NCBI GenBank assembly: GCA_009760885.1
Contig: CM019716.1
Span: 784,001-848,000, forward strand
Origin: Achatina immaculata
Taxonomy: Eukaryota; Mollusca; Gastropoda; Stylommatophora; Achatinidae
Length of the DNA stretch: 64,000 bases
Direction of reading: 5' to 3'
Program-made: the position numbers and the translations under genes
Notes under the pieces: generated by a model
Seen by the model: the letters and a program-made list of their open reading frames with translations, nothing else
Databases searched by the model: none
What the model was told of the DNA's origin: nothing
Part shown: positions 11,199-23,236 of the stretch, piece after piece
How the letters are laid out: every line of letters begins with the position of its first letter
How positions within the stretch are numbered: the stretch's first letter is position 1

Positions 11199-14100
11199 AT
11201 ATCCTTCCCGTGCCGTTAAACGTCACATATTGCTCGCAAAGTAGTTCGCCAATTTTTCCTGTCTTCAGCGAGTCTTTCAACCTCATCAAAGGATTTTATG
11301 CCTGTTAATTTGGCCTCTCTTAACAATGTCCTCTTCAGAGTTTCACGACGTCTGTCTATTTTCTTTGGCCTGTTGTGTTCCACTTGATAGCTTGTTTTGG
11401 GATTCTCTGATCATTTCTTCTCTTCAAGTGACCAACATATGTCCATCTCCTTTTCCTGATCACCCATGAGACTGGTTGTTGTTCAGTCATCAGTCTTATC
11501 TCTGCATTGTTCTTGAATTCGTTCCATTTGATGCCGAGTATTTTTCTTATGCATTTGTTTTCAAAAGACTCTAATTTCTTGTCTATTTCTTTAGTTGTTT
11601 TCCAGCTTTCGCATGCATAAATGAGGGTGGATATTACATTTGAATTGGTTTTTGTGCTTATAAATTTTGAATTCCATATGTTCTCAAGATTCTTGAAGAT
11701 CGATGCTGCTTTTGCAATTCTGATCCTAACTTCCTTTCTAGTGTCACCATCCTGGTCTATGTAGCGGCCAAGGTATGCTAATTGATTGACGTCTTCAATA
11801 TCTGTCCTTTCTATGTATATTTTTCCATTTTGATTAAAGGGAATTTTCATTATTTTTGTTTTGTCCTTGTTAATTTCAAGTCCGATTTTGCTAGCCAGTG
11901 AAGACAGGCTATATGTTTTTTCATGCATGGAATTCACATTATTACTGATAAGAGTTATGTCATCAGCAAAATCAAGATCTTCTAGTTGGGTCCAGTGTAC
12001 CCAGTCAATACCTGTGTTACCTGTGCAGCATATTTTCATTATGAAATCTATTGTAATTCAAAAAAGTAAAGGAGATAGTATACATCCTTGTTTCACACCT
12101 GTTTCAATCTGGAACCATTCACTCATCCCTTCTTCTGTCTTGACTGCACAAACATATCCATTGTATGTCTTGACTGAACAAACATATCCATTGTATAAGT
12201 CCTTAATGATGTTGACATTCTTATATGGTATTCCATATAGACTTAAAATTCTCCATAATGAATCTCTGTGTATGCTATCAAATGCCTTTTTAAAATTTAC
12301 GAAGTTCAGTATTAATGGTTTCTGCTTTTCAATATGTTCTTCAAGTATTATTCTTAGAGTAAAGATCTGGTCGAGACAGCTTCTCCCTTTTCGAAATCCT
12401 GCTTGTTCTTCTCTCATTGCAGTATCCACTATATCTTTAAGTCTATTCAAAATGACCTTGCAAAATACTTTTGACACAACTGATATTAAGGTTACTCCTC
12501 TCCTCTTGTTACAGTCACTAAGGTTGCCTTTTTTTGGTATTTTAACAATGATTCCTTTTTACCAATTAGAAGGGACATTTTCTTCTTTCCACATCTTGTT
12601 AAACATTCTCTGTAGTAGTCTCATATTGCCACTACTGATAGCTTTTAGCATTTCGGCTGTTATTTCATCTTCACCTGCAGCTTTGTTGTTAGCCATTAAA
12701 TTCACTTCTTTTTCAATTTCATGCAATTTAACTTCATCTAGGTTGACATTTAGGTGTGAGGATGGTAAGTCAGTTTCGAGGTTTAACAATTCTTTTGGGT
12801 GTGGTCGATTAAGTATTTCGTGAAAGTGCTCAGCCTATCTTTGCTTTTGGTCTTTATTTGATGTTAATAGGGTTCCTGTTTTGCTAAGTATTGGTCTTTC
12901 TTTAGATGTAATAGTACCTGTTAGCCTCTTTTGTATGTTATATAAAGTTTTGCTGTCTCCTGTTTTTGCTGCTTTTTCTGCCTCTTTCGCCATATTGTCT
13001 ATGTATTCTCTTTTATCCCTTCTAGCTGAACTTTTTACTTTCTTGTCTATTTATTTGTATGTTGCTTTCGCCAGATCTTTTCCAAGATCTGTTTTTACAT
13101 TCAACATGTCTAATTTGACTGCTCGTATTTCATGTATATACTTCCATGTTTTATCTGATATCCATGCTTTTCTATTTGGTTTTTTCAGTCCAGCGCTTGG
13201 TTTTGCTGCTGTGATTATAGCTTTGCTGTAAGAAATCCATAATTCATCTATACCTATCTCCTCTACTTCACTGTGTGTTTTGGAAGGATTGGCAAGTTCC
13301 TGATTGAAATTAATGTTAGTATTTTCTTCTTGTAGGCTGTGGCTGTTTATCTTTTTTGTGTACTGATTTCTTCTGTTGGCTTTTCACTTTTAGTTTTATG
13401 CACATGTTGTGATCACTGTTAACATCTGCACCCCTATAAGCCCTTACATCTATTAGAGATGTTCTGTATTGCTTTCTAATACAAAAATGATCTATCTGGT
13501 TTCTAGTTTTACCATCTGGAGATATCCACGTTGTTTTATGTATCTCTTTGTGTGGGAATATTGTGCCTCTAATGACCATGCCCTCTGTTAGACAAATTTC
13601 AATTAATCTTTCTCCGGTCTGATTAACCATGTCAATTCCTTCTTTCCGCATCACGTTTTTAACGTCCGTGTTATCTTTCCCTACCTTAGCGTTGAAGTCC
13701 CCCATAGTAATTAGGATGTCGTGGTTAGGGACTTTGTTGATGATTTGTTTTAATTAGTGATATAAGTCGTCTTTCACATCATCATCTGCATCATTCGTGG
13801 GTGCATAACACTGTATTATTGTCACTCTTCCATGTCTTCTTTCATGCTCTTATTATATGACTTTTCACTGGTTCCCATTCTACAAGGCTCTTTGCTGCCA
13901 CGTTTGATATAATAATACCCACCCCATCTCGAAATTTACCGTCATTTCTGCCTGAATGTACTTACCGTTTTCAGCCGATCTTTTATCTGCTTCAAGCCAT
14001 CGCATTTCGCTGATGCCCAGTATGTCTAGATAGTATCTCTCCATTTATTTGATGACCTGAGTAGTTTTTGTTGGTGCTGCCATCGTTCTCACATTCCAGA

Positions 14101-14360
14101 ATCCGATCTTTGTCACATGTTTGGGGCCGACGAATGAGCTTCTCGGAGTTGGCAACCCTGATGCTCGGTTGGTTTCTCTGCGAGTTTCCGTAACGATATC
14201 TTTTTTTCCCATCTGGAGTCGCCTTTAGATAGGTCCCAGGATAAGGTTGTTAGCTTTATGCCCATCTCCCGGTACATGATATGTGACAGATCAAGCGGAA
14301 TTCCGCTGATTTCTGCATGCTGGCGAGAGCGTTAAAAAAACGTCCGCCATCTTGCACGTC
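11199..14360 (-). mobile_element. LINE-B, near full-length decayed copy with 5' end
   Basis: Minus-strand order: 5' leader (14360-14210) shared with the copy at 49942, endonuclease pieces (13705-13316 GDFNAKVGKDN, RNQIDHF), linker (12789-12559), reverse transcriptase (12477-12058 EEQAGFRKGRSCLDQIF, GVKQGCILSPLLF), then FADD and C-terminal region (12039-11356, ENIWNSKF, GHLKRRNDQR). It ends at CCTTCCCGTGCC near 11200 followed by an AT-rich tail. Frames are broken in several places. A short direct duplication of about 30 bp lies inside the reverse transcriptase (near 12150-12190). Confidence 0.9.
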
Positions 14361-14579
14361 ACGCCGGAATATATTCTACGCTATATAAAGTGTCTCAGCA
14401 GTATTTTACCAAATCGTTCATTTCCACACAGTAATAAAACCTTCTGGAAATACACATTAATCTTCGGTATACCATCATTGTCCATTATACTTGATTTTAG
14501 TTTCTGAGCTTCATTTTTGTCACTTCCTTCTGTTTGTCAGGACAAAGACACTTGGATAGTCCTTCTATATGGAAAATCA

Positions 14580-14665
14580 GAAGAAGTAGTAGCAGTACTA
14601 GTAGTAGTTGTAATGGTGGTAGTAGTGGTTGTAGTGGTCGTAGTAGTAGTAGTAGTAGTTTTATA
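14580..14665. repeat. (TAG)n-like trinucleotide tract
   Basis: GTAGTAGTA with GTG interruptions; gives a spurious polyvaline frame on + and polyleucine on -. Confidence 0.9.
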
Positions 14666-14945
14666 TTCTGAAAGTTGTTATACAGATTGTAACCTACATT
14701 TTCGCTGTAAAACTCAAGATACTTTTCTGTCTCCAGGAGACATGAGTGATAATAGTGGCTGTGACGTGTCAAGGCTGTTGTTATATATCTTTAAGTGTGT
14801 TGAAGTGTACTTTGCTAAAATGTACATTCTGAGTACACCTTTCTTGACATGACGTCGTTATTATGTGTAATAAATATATAAAACCTAGATGTCTATGAGA
14901 CAAACCTAAACAGACCGAAAATGTAGATTAGATATGTCCGACAGA

Positions 14946-15491
14946 CATTGTTTTAAAATTAAAAGGAGGACATCTATCGCTCTTCAGAAAGTAAAACAAC
15001 TAAAGAATCTGTGGAGAGGAACAGACAGAACTACAAAAATAAGATTTTTAAGGGCATGTATCTTTCCCATCGCAACATATGTCTGTGAGACCTGGACACT
15101 TAACAAAACAGCTGAGAAACTCATAAATGCCTTTGAATGAAAATGCTAGAGAAGAGTTCTTCAAATATCATGGAAAAAAAGAACAAATATATCCATACTA
15201 CAAGAACTTAATACTGAAGAAGGCTGGCTAGTAAAGAGGATTAAAGAGAGAAAACTTAAATATTTTGGACACATTAAACGTCATGATAATTTATAGAGAA
15301 GACCGTCTTGGAAGGGTACACAATGGGAAAAAGAAAGAGAGGAAGACCAAGGCGAAGATGGCTGCAAGATATCGTTGAGGATCTGCAAATGGATGAATCA
15401 GCAGCAGGGCATCTTGCTCACAACCGAGAGGCCTACAGGAGTGCTGTTAGGGAGGTAAAGTTTCGCAAGGGACATGCAAATGAATGAATGA
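14946..15491 (+). mobile_element. LINE-C 3' fragment, (AATG)n tail
   Basis: Flanked by ATGTCCGACAGA (14934-14945) and ATGTCCGATAGA (15492-15503), a 12-bp target duplication with one mismatch. Encodes the region after the reverse transcriptase: RFLRACIFPIATYVCETW, then RRVLQISWKKRTN, GRPRRRWLQDIVEDL. It has stops and frame changes. The tail is (AATG)n. Confidence 0.85.
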
Positions 15492-15897
15492 ATGAATGTC
15501 CGATAGAACACATGGGAATGACGTCACTGAAGCATGCGTTATCTTACAAATAACACGAGTTGGTAAAGTTGTTGATTGATTTAAAAATTCCAGGACTTAA
15601 AGTCGAGTCCAAGTCGCTATTCTTTATAGTCAACTCTAGTAAAAGTAGTCTTTGGAAGTGACTCGAATCGCACTCGAGTCCGAGATTACTGAGTCAAGTC
15701 GACATCTCTGTTTTTCTCCCTATAACGTGTTGAAATTTTGTTCCCCAGATATTTCATGGATTTCACAAAAATTTCTTAGATCACTTGAAATACATCCCAG
15801 AGTTCCCAAGAATATTTGTATACCTCACATACTATGTAACATTTAGAGTCACAGGCTTTTTTTGCTGTAATTTTTTTTTTTTTTGTTTTTGCCTGAA

Positions 15898-15901
<4 letters not shown>

Positions 15902-15943
<42 letters not shown>

Positions 15944-16210
15944 CCTTAAGTGTCAAGGGCACTTGGGGCTTCCGCAAGGGTTTTCCACAAATGCCTATCC
16001 TTTGCCTTTTTTTCTGCTCTTGCCCAGGTGAGCCCTCTGTTGCTCAACATCCTCTCTGTTGTTCTTCTCCATGTCTCTTTTGGTCTACCCTTACTTCTGT
16101 TCCCCTGTGGTGTCCATCTTAGTGCTATTTTTGGTAGTGAGTTATCAGTCATTCGGAGCACATGTCCCAACCATCGCCAGCGTCTTTCCTCAATAATTTT
16201 TATAGTACTA
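15902..16210 (-). mobile_element. LINE-D fragment, 3' end with (GA)n tail
   Basis: A minus-strand frame encodes RRWRWLGHVLRM, then GNRSKGRPKETWRRTTERML and WARAEKKAKDRHLWKTL. This is the C-terminus found after the reverse transcriptase of RTE-type endonuclease/reverse-transcriptase LINEs. It ends with a stop and a (GA)n tail (15902-15941 as TC on the + strand). No reverse transcriptase core remains. Confidence 0.82.
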
Positions 16211-17213
16211 CTGTAATTAATTTTGTTTCAGCTGTCAACATTAACCCCCATTCGGTAATCAATCTCTCTTTGTAGACTGATTTATGCAGCTTGATTTCCC
16301 CTTATAAAATCGGAGAAATGACACCATAGATTCATTGTGAGGAAAATATATAAAGGAAGCCATTTCAGTCATCTTTGTATGGAGTCGTTCATGAATAAAT
16401 TATTTTTATTTACTCGAATTCTTTATTATTCATGTGAAAATGGCGTGGAAACTGAGGTTTACTTTTACCAATCTTTCAGTTCTCACTAACTACATCCAGC
16501 GGTTGGGTTCAGTCTGGTACTTTAAGCCTAAATGAGATTGAATGATTACAATATTGTAATAGGGCTCAACATACAAATTAGCTTAGAAATGTAATAATCT
16601 CTATCGTTGCGTGTTTGTCCGGCGCTACCGTGTAACGGAAATGGCCAAAAAATCTACTCCCAGGTTCAGCGTGACCTCAGACTTGTGCAATGTGAAGTTC
16701 TGAGGCGTTTCTTAAGATTTATTAAGTGATCGATATTTTAATCTTGTTCGACTATGAACTCTTGGGCTCTTTTCCCACCATGCAGGTCAGTTTGTCGCGT
16801 GCGGAATTAAGGAGGTAATTCAGGCGAAAGGTCGGCCAGGCTGCAGCACGTTGCAGAGAATGTTAAAGGTCAGCTTTTCGGTCCTGGAGTACCCACACGT
16901 GTTTACTGAAGAAAGAGCACAGCCCGCTAATAGAAAAACTAAATGGATGCGCACGCTGCTAAGGTAAAGAATGGCTAAATCGATATCGACTCGACTTCTT
17001 TGAATATAGTGGGTCTTTTCCACCTCTGCTCACAAACCAAACGCCGCAGATTCCATTCCTTGGGGTTGTTACCTGTGCTACGGAGTTCGTGCATATTGAG
17101 GTAGGGATTGCTTTCATGGGGGAGGAAACTGGAGCAAGGAAGAGCTTATCCTGAGTGCTGTGACAAGAACACGACCTACTTAACATTAAAAAAATATTAG
17201 CCTATGTAAATAG
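16211..17213. other. Unassigned; holds ATCGATATCGACTCG repeat
   Basis: 16968-17060 shares AAATCGATATCGACTCG and the following ATAGTGGGT block with 56962-57015. No gene recognised. Confidence 0.45.
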
Positions 17214-18138
17214 TACACTTTGAAAAGCGATGTAAGTGAATGTTTTGGTTAGTACAGTTTGAAAAGCGATGTAAGTGAATGTTTTGATTAGTACACTTTG
17301 AAAAGCGATGTAAGTGAATGTTTTGATTAGTACACTTTGAAAAGCGATGTAAGTGAATGTTTTGAGTAGTACAGTTTGAAAAGCGATGTAAGTGAATGTT
17401 TTGATTAGTACACTTTGAAAAGCGATGTAAGTGAATGTTTTGATTAGTACACTTTGAAAAGCGATGTAAGTGAATGTTTTGAGTAGCACATTTTGAAAAG
17501 CGATGTAAGTGAATGTTTTGAGTAGCACACTTTGAAAAGCGATGTAAGTGAATGTTTTGAGTAGCACACTTTGAAAAGCGATGTAAGTGAATGTTTTGAG
17601 TAGCACACTTTGAAAAGCGATGTAAGTGAATGTTTTGATTATTACACTTTGAAAAGCGATGTAAGTGAATGTTTGGATTAGTACACTTTGAAAAGCGATG
17701 TAAGTGAATGTTTGGATTAGTACACTTTGAAAAGCGATGTAAGTGAATGTTTTGATTAGCACACTTTAAAAAGTGACGTAAGTGAATGTTTTGAGTAGCA
17801 CACTTAGAAAAGCGATGTAAGTGAATGTTTTAAGTAGCACATTTTGAAAAGCGATGTAAGTGAATGTTTTGAGTAGCACACTTTGAAAAGCTGTGTAAGT
17901 GAATGTTTTGAGTAGCACACTTTGAAAAGCGATGTAAGTGAATGTTTTGAGTAGCACACTTTGAAAAGCGATGTAAGTGAATGTTTTGAGTAGCACACTT
18001 TGAAAAGCTGTGTAAGTGAATGTTTTGAGTAGCACACTTAGAAAAGCGATGTAAGTGAATGTTTTGAGTAGCACACTTTGAAAAGCGATGTAAGTGAATG
18101 TTTTGAGTAGCACACTTTGAAAAGCAATGTAAGTGAAT
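17214..18138. repeat. 39-bp minisatellite, about 24 copies
   Basis: Unit of the form CACTTTGAAAAGCGATGTAA plus GTGAATGTTTTGATTAGTA. The first part of the array mainly carries the GATTAGTAC junction and the later part GAGTAGCAC, with rarer CTGTGTAAG variants repeated in the second half. Because 39 is a multiple of 3, long frames stay open on the minus strand; they are not a gene. Confidence 0.95.
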
Positions 18139-18189
18139 GGATTCGAGACGCAGACGGTGGGTTAATTGTTTAGCTGATTGACTAGTTTT

Positions 18190-18196
<7 letters not shown>

Positions 18197-18229
<33 letters not shown>
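18197..18229. repeat. (TC)n microsatellite
   Basis: About 16 TC units just past the 39-bp minisatellite, followed by ACACAC. Confidence 0.95.
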
Positions 18230-18230
<1 letters not shown>

Positions 18231-19573
18231 ACACACACACTGAGGTCTTTGTAACATTTCCAGTGTTCATGATCTTCAAACACACACATATACACACTTT
18301 CACACACATAAAATGAAATTGAACAGTGGGGGGAAAATGATGTTGATGTCCAGATAATAATAATTTCAGTTGCTCCCAATATTTCCAGTGTCTCAAGTTT
18401 CACTTTCTCTTCTTTTTCCTCTTCACTTTCTCTAAACTCTTTCACTCTCATGTTTTCTTTTCCTCTCAGTTCTTCATCTACCCTCCAAATTTTCAGTTCT
18501 CCCCAACTGTCTCCACTCTTCTGGACTCTGTCCCCATAATAAGACTTTCTGATCAAGGCACAAATAAAACCGTTCCTTCCACAAAGTGAATCTGGGAACC
18601 AAATGTAACATCCACAGAACACATTACTTAAAAAAAGTAATATAGACATTACTTACAGCACCAGAAGTAATGCAAAATACTACTTCTATCAGGAAAAATA
18701 AGACTCTACGATCAAGGCACAAAGAAAATCAGTCGTTCCACAAAGTTAATCTGGGAACAAAATATAACACCCACAGAGTCCAACCACAACAAGAAACACG
18801 AAGACTTAAACCTTCTGTACTCACAGAGGTTAACTGTACAGAAGAGATTATATTTTCTGGGTGGGGGGAAAAAAAGCTGATACTTAGAACACGCTAGAAT
18901 TCATTCGAGTAGTGAATAACAAACAGAAGAAGAAGAGAAGAAGCTGATTTCACGCACAAAAGCAATAGATACAGTATAACATGTAATGTTAGCTACTTAG
19001 CTACCGTTTACTAACACGCGTAGTATGAGTTTCTGAAGAAAAAAAAAAGTTAGCAAAGGCTGAAAAAGTAACGTAAAATGATAACATCAATACGAGAGGA
19101 CGCAACTAATATGCGGAACTAATGCAGATAAGTTTTGTAATGCACATGAGAAATAATGAAGTTGGGTCTTTGAGATAATAATGAAGTTGGGTCTTTGAGA
19201 TAATAATAAAGTTGGGTCTTTGAGATAATAATGAAGGTGGGTCTTTGAGAAATAATGAAGATGGGTCTTTGAAAAATAATGAGAATGAGTCCTTGATAAA
19301 TAATAATGTAATTATTCCATTTATCACAAAGGATAATTCACACATTGTTCAAACATCACAAGAAACATTGTAGAGATTGTTTACACATCACAAGAAACAT
19401 TGCAGAGATTGTTTTACACATCACAAGAAACATCGCAGAGATTGTTTACACATCACAAGAAACATTGCAGAGATTGTTTTACACATCACAAGAAACATTG
19501 CAGAGATTGTTTACACATCACAAGAAACATTGCAGAGATTACACATCGCAAGAAACAGGCCTATTATTTACAT

Positions 19574-19659
19574 GTGCAGTGGTGTAGAAGCTAGTGCACT
19601 TTCCTGCTGACCTGCAGGTCTCTGGCTCGATTCCACACGCGGGTGCACACTTTTTTTTT
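19574..19659 (+). repeat. tRNA-derived SINE head
   Basis: GTGGTGTAGAAGCTAGTGC resembles a tRNA A box and GGCTCGATTCC (19624-19634) a B box, at tRNA-like spacing. They are followed by T9 (19651-19659), which could end RNA polymerase III transcription. A LINE-C 3' end starts about 30 bp later. Confidence 0.6.
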
Positions 19660-19684
19660 CGAACCGATTGGCACCAAAGTCAAC

Positions 19685-20142
19685 ATTCATTCATTCCTTT
19701 GCTTGTCCCTTGCGGAACTTTGCCTCCCAAACAGCACTCCTGTAGGCCTCTCGGTTGTGAGCAAGATGGCCTGCTGCTGCTGCATCCATTTCCAGATCAT
19801 CAACGATGTCCTGCAGCCATCTTCGTTTCGGTCTTCCTCTTTTTCTTTTTCCCATTATGTATCCTTCCAATACGGTCTTCTCTAAATTATCATGACGTTT
19901 AATGTGTCCAAAATATTTAAGTTTTCTCTCTTTAATCCTCTTTACTAGCCAGCCTTCTTCAATATTAAGCTCTTGTAGTATAGATATATTTGTTCTTTTT
20001 TGTGTCCACGATATTTGGAGAACTCTTCTATAGCATTTACATTCAAAGGCATTTATGTGCTTCTCAGCTGTTTTGTTAAGTGTCCAGGTCTCACAGGCAT
20101 ATGTTGCGATGGGAAAGATGCATGCCCTTAAAAATCTTAAAA
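19685..20142 (-). mobile_element. LINE-C 3' fragment in a tandem-repeat locus
   Basis: Minus-strand match to the copy at 14946-15491, from the (CATT)n tail at 19685 through the TTTGCGGAACTTTGCC-type 3' end to the FLRACIFP codons near 20140. It splits a family of ~30-bp tandem repeats whose related halves lie on either side. Confidence 0.83.
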
Positions 20143-20596
20143 GTCAACATAGCGTCAAGAAATCGGTATCTGGGGTTTTCCTAGGGAAAAAAGACAACAA
20201 AAGCTGTGGTGGCCCAGAAATGAGAAGGCATTAACACTTCACACCCCTACACAGGAAGTAACTTTACATTATAAGAAATAATGTAGAAATTGCTTACGTC
20301 ACAAGAAATAATGTAGAAAGTGCTTGCACCACAAGAAATAATGTAGAAATTGTTTGCATCACTAGAAATAATGTAGAAATTGCTTATATCACAAGAAATA
20401 GTGTAGAAATTGCTTATATTACAAGAAGTAATGTAGAAATTGCTCACATCACCAAAAATAATGCATGCATTTTCCTTACACTACAAAAAGTACATATTAC
20501 TTTGAAAAGTAATATAGACATTACTTACAGCACCAGAAGTAATGCAAAATACTACTTCTATCACGACAAATAAACTGGATAGTGCTTAAACTCACA

Positions 20597-21489
20597 CTGC
20601 TGGCGAGATTCTTCGGATGCCGTGCGTGGAGCGAAACTCCTCCCGGCCAAAAAGAAAATGCAAAAATGCGACTAGGGTTGCCAGGCGGCGCCGCAGTGAA
20701 TAGGTGATGGAAAGGATAAAGTGAAGCTTAATCGGTACGTCCAGTAGTCTCGCGGCAAGAGCTACTCATACCACGGCACCTCTGCTCTAGAGGCCGGCCA
20801 TGTCCGATACACACCCATACTAGTGAAATATGCCAAAACCGACTTAACCCAGGGGTGAAACTTGATGATTACTCATGACAAGGTACCTCCGCTAGAGGTC
20901 GGTCATGTCCTAAACATGCCCATTCTGGGATAATATGCCTAAAATAGCTTAACCCAAGGGTGAAACTTACTAGTGGTGAGGATTCGTCCTCCTGGACAAA
21001 AGCTCCGTCCTGGTCACAACTAGGAAGGGTAGCGGCCACGACCACAAAATGCTGAAGTCGGAGACACTGGACCAGTGCAGTCTAGATAGGCAACCATCTC
21101 TCACCCGAAGGGGATGTATGCGTATTCTAATCACGCTGAGGTTTTTCGGTAAGAAAGTCCAACGCTGGACTGGATGGGCAACCACCTCTCACCCGGAGGG
21201 ATACACAAAACATGGGTATCCCAAAACATGTCGAGGTTTTCCGGTAAGAAAGTCCAACTCTAGACTAAACTGGTGCAATGAAAACCACGGTGTCACGTAA
21301 TCCCGCTTCTGAGACCCACCGAGAATACAGGTTCAAGCCCTGCGATACTATGAACCTCTTGTAGTCCTATCGGGGATCTCGTGTGGTCCTTTCGGGGACC
21401 ACGGGACCTATCGAGGACCACAGGAGTAAATTCAGTAGGATCACGGGGCTGTCTTGGTGGTAGAAGTGAACGAAGAAGAAGAAGAAGAA
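20597..21489 (+). mobile_element. Modular non-coding retroelement, copy 1 (divergent, short)
   Basis: Flanked by a 13-bp direct repeat GCTTAAACTCACA (20584-20596 and 21490-21502). The 3' end reads TGAACGAAGAAGAAG, an (AAG)n tail. It contains the same module types as copies 2 and 3: a GC-rich head, two ~107-bp beta modules with an ACCTCTGCTCTAGAGG-type hairpin, a linker, two ~90-bp gamma modules with AAGAAAGTCCAAC, then a tail region. It has fewer modules than the other copies. No convincing ORF is present. Confidence 0.85.
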
Positions 21490-21502
21490 GCTTAAACTCA
21501 CA

Positions 21503-22086
21503 AAAAATATGTCTGACATTATGTCCGTAATGAGGAAAGAGATAAATGTAATTTAACTGCAGATAAAAAAAAATGGGTCTTGTTTTCACACATTCTCTAT
21601 ATTCTGTTAACACACTACATCAAAGTTTTCTTTCCGGTACAGATTTAGACTTACACTTTTGTGGGTCTTCTTATCTGAGTCAAGCCACACATTACGTTCT
21701 CTCCATTGTGGCGTGACACGCATGTGCTGCTGTTAAGTTTGTGAATTAGGAAAGGTATTAAATAACTTTCACCAGCCGCTGTTTGTAAGGAAGGATAAAC
21801 AAACAAGATATGTAGTTCAACCGAATGAAAAACCTCTCCAGGAAGCTGCTGACACTAATGACTTGAAAAATGTGCAGCCTCCTGGAAGCTAATGGGGTGT
21901 AGTTAATCAGGGCGCATGAAGTTTCAAATTACAAAGCTGGTCACGTGCTGAAGAGCTTTCTTAAATTGCAGGTCTGGGATTGCACTTCTGTTAAGGAATT
22001 ATGGGTACTAGAGATTGTGGAAAGATCAGGCGTCACTTATGCTGCTTCACGCGGATGATCAGCTCTTCAGAAGTTGATCTCCCCTT
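21503..22086. other. Unassigned, between modular element and hAT
   Basis: No recognisable gene or repeat copy. Confidence 0.4.
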
Positions 22087-22297
22087 GCCTAGGGCAGCGG
22101 TTCTCAGAGCCTTTTGCTGCACGGACCACATTTAGAAGTGAAACATTTTTTCAGCCTACTAATAAAGTGTTCTACATGTCTAACTGCACATTGATTGCTA
22201 CACCAAAAGTTCTTTCCATTTATCTTAAAGTTGGCACTGTTTCCAGTTGGATAGTATGTCTATTCTGGCTGAAATTTGTGACAAACCCACTCGAAGA

Positions 22298-23223
22298 TCA
22301 TCCTCCACGTTCGTTCTTGAACGATAGTTCTTTTTCATGGCAGTTAATGCAGATTTCGCATAAATAAGTTGTTGAAAAAGGTAGAAGAACTTTCATCGCT
22401 AGGGCTGACAACAAGTGATATTCCAGTGAAACAGTGCACCAAAAGGAAGAGATGTCCACGGCGGGGTCGTTAAATTTGATTTGTAATGTGCGATCGCTAA
22501 ACATTTCCACTAATTGTTCTTGTGCACAACCAGTTAATTCAGAGAATGCACATTGAAAAGGATTACGAATCCAGTCCTACGCTTTGATGTTTTCGGGCGT
22601 GAAGTATTTGTCAAAAGATTCAGCAAGAGATGTCAGATGCACTCCAGTGACCCCTTCCAGAATCTCGCCATTAACTTCATTACACTTTATAAATTCACAG
22701 AACAAGTGAAACATATCTTATGATTTGTTCTTGAGTCGTGCGCTCCAAAGTCGTAGTTTCTTCTTAAAGGCTGCAACTTTGTCGTATGTCTTGAGTACAC
22801 TGGCATCTTTACCCTGCAGTGATATGTTCAAACTGTTCAAAAGGCTAAAAATGTCAGCAAGGTATGCCAGCATGGCAAGCCACTCAATATCAGCAACCTT
22901 ATCTGCCAGGTCGAGATTGTGTTCTGTCAAAAACTGCAACAATTCTAAATGAAGCTCAAACACCTTTGCAATGACTTTTCCTTTGCACAGCCGAGTGCAA
23001 TAGGAGATGCTTGTGTTCTGCATCTGACTCAATACAAAATTTAGCAAATAATCGACTGTTCACTGTTCTATTTTTTTATGAAGTTTACAATCCGAACACA
23101 GCTTTCGAGTACAGATCCCAGAGTCTCATTCGACTTCTTTGAAGCGAGTGCCTCAGGATGGATCATGCAATGGGTGCCTACAATCTCGGGTGACACTTGC
23201 TTTATGCGGGTTACAACACCATT
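22298..23223 (-). pseudogene. hAT transposase (ZBED5-like), C-terminal half
   Basis: Continues the transposase past the 23237-24799 insertion. Residues resembling the family region after HTEVRWLS are GKVIAKVFELHLELLQFL, then a helical insertion domain (22718-23047). The dimerisation region LSALAMKVLLPFSTTYLCEICINC ends near 22298. Several stops and frame changes separate the pieces, so it is inactive. The match in order and orientation to the N-terminal half shows both are one gene. Confidence 0.82.
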
Positions 23224-23236
23224 GTTGTGGCCAGTC

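Larger units (their letters stand above)
18638..20570. repeat. Tandem-repeat locus with three related arrays
   Basis: Contains a 25-bp array (19138-19310, GATAATAATGAAGTTGGG unit), a ~32-bp array (19345-19550, CACAAGAAACATTGCAGAG unit) and a ~30-bp array (20270-20465, CACAAGAAATAATGTAGAAA unit) that is clearly related to the second. A ~60-bp block with AGTAATATAGACATTACTT occurs at 18643 and again at 20508, framing the locus. A SINE head and a LINE-C end sit between the arrays. Confidence 0.85.

Noticed and set aside
14517..14852. Polyvaline membrane-like small protein
   Set aside because: Arises from the TAG/GTA trinucleotide tract; the opposite strand is equally open as polyleucine.
17214..18138. 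Possible CRISPR-like array or repeat-protein gene (minus frames of 186 and 115 codons)
   Set aside because: Units are directly adjacent with no unique spacers, and the frames are open only because 39 is divisible by three. No start context, splice sites or domain.
19345..19550. CRISPR-like spacing of ~32-bp repeats
   Set aside because: Simple tandem repeat without spacers in a eukaryotic genome.
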